Shown here one piece after another: positions 9,162 through 16,143 of a DNA stretch of 45,956 nucleotides. Below the pieces are notes generated by a model, which was given only the letters and a program-made list of their open reading frames with translations, was not told where the DNA came from and searched no databases. The stretch lies in NCBI GenBank assembly GCA_001873365.1, contig MNYZ01000059.1:1-45956 (forward strand). Reading direction: 5' to 3'. This DNA comes from Oscillatoriales cyanobacterium CG2_30_40_61 (GTDB lineage Bacteria > Cyanobacteriota > Cyanobacteriia > Cyanobacteriales > Microcoleaceae). The position numbers and the translations under genes were made by a program. Position 1 is the first letter of the stretch. Each line of letters opens with the position of its first letter.

Positions 9162-10871
9162 ATGGGCGATCGCAAAAAGAAATCCTTATGGAATTCTATT
9201 AGTCAAAAAGCCGCCGCATCCAGTCAATCTTTAACGGAAAAAGCGACGGAAGCCGCTAAACATTCTATATCTAATGCCGGAGAAGCTATAACTCATAAAG
9301 CGACTGAAGCCGGAAAAACCCTGCGAGATACGGCAACCCATTCTGTGGAATCTACTTGGAAAAAAGGTCAAGATTGGATCGATCATTTCGGCTTGGAATT
9401 AGAAGAACCTTTATCGAATCCCCAGGGAATTGATTGCAGTTTAGATGAACTTTATCATATTTTTATTAGCTATCAAACGGCTGATCAAGGAGGCAGTCAA
9501 ACCGTTACTTTAAAAAATGGCAAAAGTTATACGGTTAGAATTCCGCCTCACCGCACAGAAGGATCAAATTTACGTCTGAAAGGATGTGGAATTAGGGGAA
9601 ATGATGCCTTTGTAGTCTTGCATAGTTTTTATGGTTCAGAATTGAATTTGGATCGACAAGTCAATCGTTTAATTAATCAATTTTCTCTCTATGAACAAAC
9701 TAAAATTAGATGTTTAGAAGCCTATAATCGCTTAAATAATGGACAGGCGACCCAAGATTTTACCGCCTTAGATTTATTGGATTATTTGGTGCTAACTTCT
9801 AAACTTTATTCTGATATCGGTCAACGTTATATTATTGCCAGTCACCATTCCCGTTGTTTGAGCTTAGAACATTGCTTAGAAAAAGCCTTAGAAACATCGG
9901 AGTTAGACCTAGAGGAAAAAATTAAATTAAAAGGAACCTATCAATATGTCCGGTCAGGGGAAGCGGTTCCCGATTTAGTTGCTTTAACAAATATTGATAC
10001 GATTATTCTCAATTCTGCCCTAAAATCTAACTTAAAAAAATACTATTTACGCGCCAGTGTCACCGCCAGGGTTTTAACTTTAGATATTCTGATTATTAAT
10101 ACGATTTATAATCAACCCCAGTTATCTGAATCCGATAAAAAACGCTATGCGAAAACCTATATTCAACTGCGCGAAGGGAAAACTATTGTCGATGCTTTAA
10201 CCCTGATCAGTTTAGATGAATGGATGATTAATGCTGAAATTCCAGTCATGGGAAAAGTGATTTATCAATTAATTCGTCAACCGGATTTTGCCTTAAATAA
10301 TGAGTTTGATGATGATGATTATTTAGAATCCTTTAAAACTATTCAAACAACCATGCAATCTATTTTAGAAAAGCATCAAGATGATCCGGTAACGGATATT
10401 CAACGGATTGATATTGCTGAGGTCAAAATTGATCGATTAGCCGAAAAATCCTATAATTCTGTTTCTCGGGGCGGTTTGGGGTTATTATCAGGAAATGTGA
10501 TTATAAAAGGAGCGATTCCTTTAATGGAAATGACCGCTCGCGTGGCGATCGCAGAAACAGCACAAAAGTCAATTTCTGATAAAATTAAATTAGGAATTAC
10601 CTCGGTTTCAGAAACTAGAAATCCCTCCACGGCGATCGGAAGTAATTGGATGGCGGTGGGGTCTTTTGGAGAGGGGAAAAAACCTATTGATCATTTATTC
10701 GGTGCGGCATTTTATCGAACAATCATGGGTGAAATAGACGGGGTAAGTGGGTTGGCTGAAGCGGCTAGTAATAAACCGATTCATCAAGGGTTAGGACTGC
10801 TAAAATTATTAAAGGGACAACCGGATAAACAACCGATTATTAAGGATTTAGAAACTAGAATGTATCGTTAA
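9162..10871 (+). CDS. Conserved cyanobacterial protein with LEA-like N-terminus and DnaJ_C-like segment
   Basis: A 569-residue protein of unknown function with a strong ribosome site (AGGAGGG about 10 nt upstream). Residues 1-75 are Ala/Thr/Lys-rich, LEA-like amphipathic repeats (KATEAAKHS, KATEAGKTL). Residues about 115-160 (VTLKNGKSYTVRIPPH, then EGSNLRLKGCG, then a hydrophobic strand) resemble the C-terminal beta domain of DnaJ/Hsp40, where the IPpG-x-RLkGkG pattern binds client peptide. No J domain or zinc finger is present. The remaining 400 residues are mostly helical with no family recognised. The domain is read from pattern; a role in protein quality control or stress would be inference. 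Confidence 0.75.
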   Translation: MGDRKKKSLWNSISQKAAASSQSLTEKATEAAKHSISNAGEAITHKATEAGKTLRDTATHSVESTWKKGQDWIDHFGLELEEPLSNPQGIDCSLDELYHIFISYQTADQGGSQTVTLKNGKSYTVRIPPHRTEGSNLRLKGCGIRGNDAFVVLHSFYGSELNLDRQVNRLINQFSLYEQTKIRCLEAYNRLNNGQATQDFTALDLLDYLVLTSKLYSDIGQRYIIASHHSRCLSLEHCLEKALETSELDLEEKIKLKGTYQYVRSGEAVPDLVALTNIDTIILNSALKSNLKKYYLRASVTARVLTLDILIINTIYNQPQLSESDKKRYAKTYIQLREGKTIVDALTLISLDEWMINAEIPVMGKVIYQLIRQPDFALNNEFDDDDYLESFKTIQTTMQSILEKHQDDPVTDIQRIDIAEVKIDRLAEKSYNSVSRGGLGLLSGNVIIKGAIPLMEMTARVAIAETAQKSISDKIKLGITSVSETRNPSTAIGSNWMAVGSFGEGKKPIDHLFGAAFYRTIMGEIDGVSGLAEAASNKPIHQGLGLLKLLKGQPDKQPIIKDLETRMYR

Positions 10872-10922
10872 ACCTTTAACGGTAGAATGGAATGGTTTAA
10901 AGATTAAATTGGATGATCTCTC

Positions 10923-11228
10923 ATGACTTCAGAAGCTAATATATCAACGGAATCAACCACGGGCGCGGATGCAATTGATGTGGCGATCGCCAAGGGAATT
11001 GACTTTGATGGTACACCGATTCCTCCGGTGAAGTTGGATCTTTACCATCGAGTTATGGGCTTAGAAGCCGGACGTCAACGCAGTGGTGTGAGTAATACGA
11101 TGCGCTCTCGAATTGTGCGCATTGGTGCTAAACATATTGCGGAAACTGAACTAAATCAATTATTAATTGATGCGGGATTTGCTGGGTTAAAAGAAAAGGA
11201 AATCTTGTTTTATTATGGGGCTAAATAG
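10923..11228 (+). CDS. DUF4090 family protein
   Basis: A 101-residue soluble protein matching the cyanobacterial DUF4090 family: AIAKGIDFDGTPIPPVKLDLYHRVM, then the conserved core RQRSGVSNTMRSRIVRIG, and a C-terminal LIDAGFAGLKEKEILFYYG. Function is unknown. It starts 51 bp after the preceding gene, so cotranscription is plausible. Confidence 0.85.
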   Translation: MTSEANISTESTTGADAIDVAIAKGIDFDGTPIPPVKLDLYHRVMGLEAGRQRSGVSNTMRSRIVRIGAKHIAETELNQLLIDAGFAGLKEKEILFYYGAK

Positions 11229-11240
11229 TTAGTAAAAAAG

Positions 11241-11273
11241 TAGTTAATTTCATCTTTATTGATGAATCAACTA
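11241..11273. terminator. Hairpin between convergent genes
   Basis: TAGTTAATTTCATC (11241-11254) can pair imperfectly with GATGAATCAACTA (11261-11273) around a 6-nt loop. It sits in the 48-bp gap between the convergent DUF4090 and pentapeptide genes. No strong T tract follows, so the terminator role is tentative. Confidence 0.35.
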
Positions 11274-11276
11274 GAT

Positions 11277-13010
11277 TTACTCCTCCCATAAAAGAGCGAT
11301 CGCAAATCTAACTAATTCCCCCATCAACGAAACTCTCTCCGTAGGAGTTGCGACCTGTTCCCAACGGAATAAATTCTCCTTAAATAGAGGTTCCCGTTGG
11401 GCACGTTGCACAATCCCTTGAATAATTACTTGATGCTGAAGATCCTCAAGTTCCACACCATTTTTAGCTAGAAAATCTAATAATCTCTGGACACTGACCA
11501 CAAATTTTTCTGGTTCTTGCGATCGCAAAATCCCTTGAATTTGACGAGAAACCTCTTGATATAAAGTTTGATTATTATTCTCCTCAATTATAGCAGTAGA
11601 CATCACCGCTTCAGGAATTGCCTGCAAATCTACCGCCGCATTAAAAATAGGAACCTCTAAACTTAATAACCCCAAAATATCCGATCGCTTCTGTAAAAGT
11701 GTTTGCTTCATGGAAGGATAGGAATTTAAAATATGTTGACTCATAAGTTTAGCATTAACTAAATGATTAGCCCTAACCTGAAGTAAAAAACTATCCGGTT
11801 GAGTTTCAAATCCTTGAATGATTAACTCCAGTTCAGGACTCTCCTGTTCTACCTTCACCAAAGTATAAACCAACGCTTCCCAATGGGGATATTCCGTAAA
11901 TTCTACCGGAATTAACTGGCTATCTTCCGGGGAATCCTGGGCTAATTCTCCAGGTAAAAAATTCCGATCACTCGGATAACGATTTTTAGGTTTTTTATTA
12001 GTATAATCAAAATCAGTATAAACATATTCACACTCTACTTTATTCAGTTCAACATCTGATTTTTCCCAATTATGAATACAACAACCCGTTAAATTAGCCC
12101 CCTCTAAATTTGTTCTAATTAAATGACTCTCAATTAATAAAGCATCCCGCAAATCCGCTTCACTCAAAATCGCATCAACCAAATAAGCCCCGCTTAAATC
12201 CGCGCGCCGAAGGTTTGATCCTCTCAAATTTGCTGCGGTTAAATTTGACCAAAGTAGATAAACTTCCTCTAAATTTGCCCGTAATAAATAGGCTTTTTTA
12301 AAACTGGTTTTTAATAAATAAGCTCCGGTTAAATTTCCTCGACTTAAATCCGCACCATCAAGCACCGCATCGGTTAAATCAGCCCCCGTTAATACCACTC
12401 GGTGCATATCCGCCTCGGTCAAATTTGCCGATCGCAAAGTCGCACCATTTAAGTCAGCTTCTGTTAAATTAGATTTAGTCAGAATTGCATCTTTTAAATT
12501 GGCACTGGTTAATCGAGATTCTCGTAAATTCGCCCCGGTTAAATTCGCCGCCACTAAACTCGCCCCAGTTAAATTCGCCTCCATTAATTCCGCACCAATT
12601 AATAAAGTATGATTTAATTTTGCTTGTTCTAAATTAATTTGATCTAATTTCGCGCCCGTTAAATCACTATTACTTAAATCGGCTTCGATCAAAACCGCCC
12701 AATTCAAATCCGCTTGTTTTAATGTCGCAAATCGTAAGTCCGCTTTGGTGAGATTAGCGCCACTCAAATTGCTTTGATTCAGATTACTTTGGGTTAATAC
12801 CGTATTGCGTAAATCAGCCCGCCGAAAACACACTCCTACTAATTGAGTTTTGTTTAATACCGCCCAACTGAGGTTAATCCCTGTCAGATTCGCTCCCGTG
12901 AGGTTAATCTCTTGTAAATTGACACCGCTTAGATTTACCCCGCTTAAATCAATATAGGTAAAATTGCGCTCTCCCGCTTGATACCGATCTAAAAACTCTT
13001 GTCTGTTCAT
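11277..13010 (-). CDS. Large pentapeptide-repeat protein
   Basis: A 577-residue cytoplasmic protein with no signal peptide. Residues 17-310 are an almost unbroken array of about 55-60 A(N/D)LxX pentapeptides, predicting a long right-handed beta-helix. The C-terminal 250 residues are a different, mostly helical region (EFTEYPHWEALVYTLVKVEQ; QRLLDFLAKNGVELEDLQ) found attached to such arrays in other cyanobacterial proteins. Function is unknown; this repeat geometry serves scaffolding and, in a few cases, DNA-gyrase mimicry, for which there is no specific evidence here. Confidence 0.88.
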   Translation of the reverse strand: MNRQEFLDRYQAGERNFTYIDLSGVNLSGVNLQEINLTGANLTGINLSWAVLNKTQLVGVCFRRADLRNTVLTQSNLNQSNLSGANLTKADLRFATLKQADLNWAVLIEADLSNSDLTGAKLDQINLEQAKLNHTLLIGAELMEANLTGASLVAANLTGANLRESRLTSANLKDAILTKSNLTEADLNGATLRSANLTEADMHRVVLTGADLTDAVLDGADLSRGNLTGAYLLKTSFKKAYLLRANLEEVYLLWSNLTAANLRGSNLRRADLSGAYLVDAILSEADLRDALLIESHLIRTNLEGANLTGCCIHNWEKSDVELNKVECEYVYTDFDYTNKKPKNRYPSDRNFLPGELAQDSPEDSQLIPVEFTEYPHWEALVYTLVKVEQESPELELIIQGFETQPDSFLLQVRANHLVNAKLMSQHILNSYPSMKQTLLQKRSDILGLLSLEVPIFNAAVDLQAIPEAVMSTAIIEENNNQTLYQEVSRQIQGILRSQEPEKFVVSVQRLLDFLAKNGVELEDLQHQVIIQGIVQRAQREPLFKENLFRWEQVATPTERVSLMGELVRFAIALLWEE

Positions 13011-13168
13011 GGGACAGCTTGAAAAAAAAGCAGAAAAGGGTTAATCAACAGTCTACCTTGTTTTTTCTGGTAGTAATGGGAGTGATTTGCTGGCCTGGAC
13101 TAGAGGGGGGTCAAGTCTCTAGGATCATAGCCAGATTTGCTATAACCAAAAAATTTTCACTTCTCCCC

Positions 13169-13197
13169 TAGACAGACTCAAAATGATCTGTTACAAT
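13169..13197 (+). promoter_or_regulatory. Promoter of tRNA-Ser
   Basis: A minus-35 TAGACA (13169-13174; five of six consensus bases) and a minus-10 TACAAT (13192-13197) are separated by 17 bp. The tRNA begins 17 nt after the minus-10, as expected for a short 5' leader. Confidence 0.65.
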
Positions 13198-13214
13198 ATT
13201 TAATTGTGGCTACT

Positions 13215-13306
13215 GGAGAGGTGGCTGAGCGGTCGAAAGCGACAGATTGCTAATCTGTTGTACGGCAGGTAACTCCGTACCGAGGGTTCGAATCCCTCCC
13301 TCTCCG
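13215..13306 (+). tRNA. tRNA-Ser (GCT)
   Basis: A class II tRNA with a long variable arm. The 7-bp acceptor stem GGAGAGG pairs with CCTCTCC and the discriminator is G. The anticodon stem ACAGA/TCTGT closes the loop TTGCTAA, giving anticodon GCT (13249-13251), which decodes AGC/AGU. The variable arm is about 20 nt, and the T-loop is GGGTTCGAATCCC. The 3' CCA is not encoded. Confidence 0.97.
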
Positions 13307-13314
13307 TTGATATG

Positions 13315-13382
13315 AGAAACCGGGTTTCTTTTTCCCTGTGTAATTACTCAAACCCTAAATTTTTGCCAGAAACCCAGTTTCT
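13315..13382. repeat. Inverted pair of the AGAAACCGGGTTTCT repeat
   Basis: AGAAACCGGGTTTCT (13315-13329) faces AGAAACCCAGTTTCT (13368-13382), each itself nearly palindromic. It lies between tRNA-Ser and the convergent membrane-protein gene, whose stop is at 13383, and may end both transcripts. The same motif recurs at 16096, 22708, 25193 and 44290. Confidence 0.7.
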
Positions 13383-13784
13383 TTACCGAGGATAAAGCCA
13401 ATCTTGGATTTCCTGGGTTAACCAGGCGCATTCTTCCGCAATAAATAGTTCACCAATAGTGTGAGTTCCCGAAGTTGTCCGAATCACTACATCATATTTA
13501 GATTGTTTTTTTTCCATAAAAACACCGATAATGTTTCCGATGGAACCCGATTGTAAACTATATTTAATTCCCCGGGATTTTTTTAAAATTATGAACTGGA
13601 AATGATCAAATTCAATCAAGGTTTTTTCATCGATAAAGAAAAATATCCATAATAATATGAAACTCCCTAGAATTGAACATAAAAACAAAAATAAAACCGG
13701 ATTTGTAAAAAATATAGGTACTAACATCGGAACTAATAATCCGATACAATATAAAATAAATAAATGGGAACAGCCCATTTCCAT
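13383..13784 (-). CDS. Hypothetical membrane protein, possibly 5'-truncated by frameshift
   Basis: A 133-residue protein with two hydrophobic segments in residues 8-55, then a soluble domain (EKTLIEFDHFQFIILKKSRGIKYS ... AEECAWLTQEIQDWL). The layout matches small cyanobacterial membrane proteins with a two-helix anchor and PH-like beta domain. The same frame stays open upstream of ATG 13784 and reads SETLEIYLPPKGFTKLLQ, which looks like the missing N-terminus, yet it contains no ATG, GTG or TTG. Another frame has ATG at 13863 (MFNLSTQN), and one frameshift near 13840 would join them. Either the gene is broken or translation starts at 13784. Function is unknown. Confidence 0.55.
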   Translation of the reverse strand: MEMGCSHLFILYCIGLLVPMLVPIFFTNPVLFLFLCSILGSFILLWIFFFIDEKTLIEFDHFQFIILKKSRGIKYSLQSGSIGNIIGVFMEKKQSKYDVVIRTTSGTHTIGELFIAEECAWLTQEIQDWLYPR

Positions 13785-13874
13785 TTGTAATAATTTTGTA
13801 AACCCCTTCGGGGGTAAATATATCTCTAAGGTTTCGGATGTTTTGTGTAGATAAATTAAACATATTTAATTGTA

Positions 13875-13886
13875 TGCGTAAGTCCT
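13875..13886. repeat. Solo MITE end (TGCGTAAGTCCT)
   Basis: This 12-mer equals the inner 12 bases of the right terminal inverted repeat of the MITE at 25172-25282. No partner end is visible nearby, so it may be a scar of a deleted copy. It lies in the promoter region of the SGNH hydrolase gene. Confidence 0.45.
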
Positions 13887-13927
13887 GTCTTACACTAATA
13901 ACTGATTACTGACAACTGAGTAATGTG

Positions 13928-14794
13928 ATGAAACAGGTTCCTTCCATTGTAGTCCGATTTCTCCTTACCCTTACAATCGCTGGTTTCGGATGGTATGCTC
14001 TGGCCGCATCGGTACGCATACAAGCCGCACCGTCCCCCAATCTCCCGGACGCCTCCACTCCTCGTCCGTCTTCCGTCCCTAAACCGCCTCAACCTGCATC
14101 CCCTCAACCGATTATTGAACCCCAACCCGAAGCCCTACGCAATAAACAGCGTATTGTGGTAGTTGGAGATAGTATTACCCAAAGTGGAGGACAATATGGC
14201 GGTTATGTCTGGTTATTACAACGCTATTTGAATCTACTATATCCTAATCAACCCGTTGAAATCATCAGTTCAGGTGTTTCTGGGAATACTTCAAGCCAAC
14301 TGAATCAACGATTTAAACAGGATGTTTTAGATAAAAAACCCGATTTAATTACGATTAATATTGGGGTGAATGATGTTTTACAAAGTTTTCAAACTCCGAC
14401 GACCGCCAGACCGAATATTCCCACCCCCCAAGAATATCGACAAAATTTAACCGCAATGGTACAGATGGCAACCTCAAAAGCTATTCCGGTTTTATTATTA
14501 TCACCTACTATTATTCAGGAAGATTTAAGTAGTCGAGAAAATCAACGCATGGCAGAATATATCGCGGTAATGCGGGATGTTGCCCTGCAATATCGCTGTC
14601 AATTTATTGACTTAAATATTCCCTTTCGTCATGTCATTATCACCTATCAACGTTATGGGGGACAGGGACAAAATCTATTAACTCGGGATGGGATTCACCC
14701 GAATATTGCCGGACATCAAATTATTGCCTATAATATTCTTAAAGGTTGGGGTGTGCCTGAACCTAAAATCCAAAGTTTAAAAGTTAGTAATTAA
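13928..14794 (+). CDS. Secreted or membrane-anchored SGNH/GDSL hydrolase
   Basis: A 288-residue esterase/lipase-type hydrolase. An N-terminal hydrophobic segment (about residues 8-28) is a signal peptide or anchor, followed by a Pro/Ser-rich linker (residues 35-68). The catalytic blocks are all present: GDSIT (nucleophile Ser, block I), SGVSGNTS (Gly, block II), IGVNDV (Asn, block III) and RDGIHPN (Asp and His, block V). The substrate cannot be told from sequence; relatives act on lipids, acetylated sugars or cell-wall polymers. The ATG at 13928 is used; a GTG directly before it is in frame. Confidence 0.88.
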   Translation: MKQVPSIVVRFLLTLTIAGFGWYALAASVRIQAAPSPNLPDASTPRPSSVPKPPQPASPQPIIEPQPEALRNKQRIVVVGDSITQSGGQYGGYVWLLQRYLNLLYPNQPVEIISSGVSGNTSSQLNQRFKQDVLDKKPDLITINIGVNDVLQSFQTPTTARPNIPTPQEYRQNLTAMVQMATSKAIPVLLLSPTIIQEDLSSRENQRMAEYIAVMRDVALQYRCQFIDLNIPFRHVIITYQRYGGQGQNLLTRDGIHPNIAGHQIIAYNILKGWGVPEPKIQSLKVSN

Positions 14795-15060
14795 TTTAAT
14801 CCTCTATAGCAATTCTTATCGCTGTTCATAACCCGGGTTAGGGTATCACCCCCAGCACGAGTAATTCCCCCTTTTTGGGAATAGTTGAGAATTGTTAATT
14901 TTAATCGGGCACTATCCAATGATGCTAATTTACGCGATAATCAATAACGTCTGAAATTCTTCCATCAATTCAGAGGTTTAACTTAAAACATCGAAATTCA
15001 GTTATTGCCATTATCGTTTATTTTTGTCAGACCCTAAAGTTATAGCATCTATTACTGAAT

Positions 15061-16092
15061 ATGAAATTACAAGACATTTTAGGAACCGAACAACGTTATG
15101 ATGTGAATGCGATCGCATCGGATCAAGACTTAACCCGCCAAATTCAAGTAATTTTAATTAATTTGACCTTACTTGACCCCCCAGCCGATGGCAGCTTTGG
15201 GCAGAAATCCACCGCCGCCCTGCATCGGTTTCAAACCTTAATGGAATGTGAGGAACCCGGATTTTTAGGGGCGAAAACCGCCAAAAAATTAATTGAAACC
15301 AAACGGGAACAACTTCCCACCGATATTCCGGTTCTTAAAATTACCAAAGAAACAATTTTAAAACTCAGACCCGTAACATCTTCCCAATTAACTGAAGCTG
15401 AGAAAAAAGGCGTAAAAGCGGGTCAAGAATTCAAACTTCTTGCTTATGAACCCCTGCGCGGCCATATTAGAGTTGCCTTTCGGGGAAATGAATTTGGGGA
15501 ACAATCAATTTGGTATGTATTTGACCAACACGCTGAAATTTATCAAGGGAAAAATTTAGTTTATCCTAAACCCCGTCCTAAAAGTATCAAACTGGCTAAT
15601 TTTCCCTATAAATCTCAACTGGATAACTTTTATAATCCCACCGGGTCTTGTAATGTCACTTCCATCGCCATGTGTTTGCAATATTTAGGCATTCCTCGGC
15701 GTACCAGTGGCGGTCAATTTGAAGATGAACTCTATGAATATGCGATCAAAAAAGGTTATAGTCGCTGGAGTCCCTATGATTTAGCCAAAATTGTTAAAGA
15801 TTATGGGGCTAAAGATTACTTTTCCGAGCGGACAACCCTAGAGGAATTACAAGACTGGTTAGCTGAGGGGAAACCGGCCGTGCTTCACGGTTATTTTACC
15901 GCCTTTGGTCATGTTATGCCCGTAGTCGGTTATGACGAAAAAGGCTTACTGGTACATGATCCCTATGGGGAATGGTTTCCCTCGGGATATCGCACGGATT
16001 TGAATGGCGCTTATTTACCCTATTCCTACAATTTAATCCGTCGAGTTTGTATGCCCGATGGGGATTTTTGGGTACATTTTATTACTACTTAA
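15061..16092 (+). CDS. Peptidoglycan-binding protein with C39-like cysteine peptidase domain
   Basis: A 343-residue protein. Residues 20-80 form a PG_binding_1-like helical domain (DGSFGQKSTAALHRFQ). A middle beta-rich region spans about residues 95-170. A peptidase_C39-like papain-fold domain covers residues 185-335, with the likely catalytic Cys in TGSCNVTS, His in FGHVMPVVGY and Asp in VHDPYGEW. No signal peptide is visible, which is odd for a wall-targeting enzyme. A role in wall remodelling is inferred from the domain pair. The 266 bp before it (14795-15060) hold only a TAACCCGGGTTA palindrome and no gene. Confidence 0.8.
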   Translation: MKLQDILGTEQRYDVNAIASDQDLTRQIQVILINLTLLDPPADGSFGQKSTAALHRFQTLMECEEPGFLGAKTAKKLIETKREQLPTDIPVLKITKETILKLRPVTSSQLTEAEKKGVKAGQEFKLLAYEPLRGHIRVAFRGNEFGEQSIWYVFDQHAEIYQGKNLVYPKPRPKSIKLANFPYKSQLDNFYNPTGSCNVTSIAMCLQYLGIPRRTSGGQFEDELYEYAIKKGYSRWSPYDLAKIVKDYGAKDYFSERTTLEELQDWLAEGKPAVLHGYFTAFGHVMPVVGYDEKGLLVHDPYGEWFPSGYRTDLNGAYLPYSYNLIRRVCMPDGDFWVHFITT

Positions 16093-16095
16093 AGT

Positions 16096-16128
16096 AAAAA
16101 CCCGGTTTCTCAAACAAACCGGGTTTTT
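16096..16128. terminator. Bidirectional terminator (13-bp perfect stem)
   Basis: AAAAACCCGGTTT (16096-16108) pairs perfectly with AAACCGGGTTTTT (16116-16128) over a 7-nt loop. A-tract and T-tract flanks make it work on both strands, between the convergent C39-like gene and the adenylate cyclase gene. The core is the interspersed AAACCGGGTTT repeat. Confidence 0.85.
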
Positions 16129-16143
16129 GTTCCTAGGTCTTAA

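Noticed and set aside
14811-14900. TAACCCGGGTTA palindrome and CCCCCTTTTTGGG stretch as a terminator after the SGNH hydrolase
   Set aside because: Stems are short and not followed by a T run in the right direction, so no feature is called.
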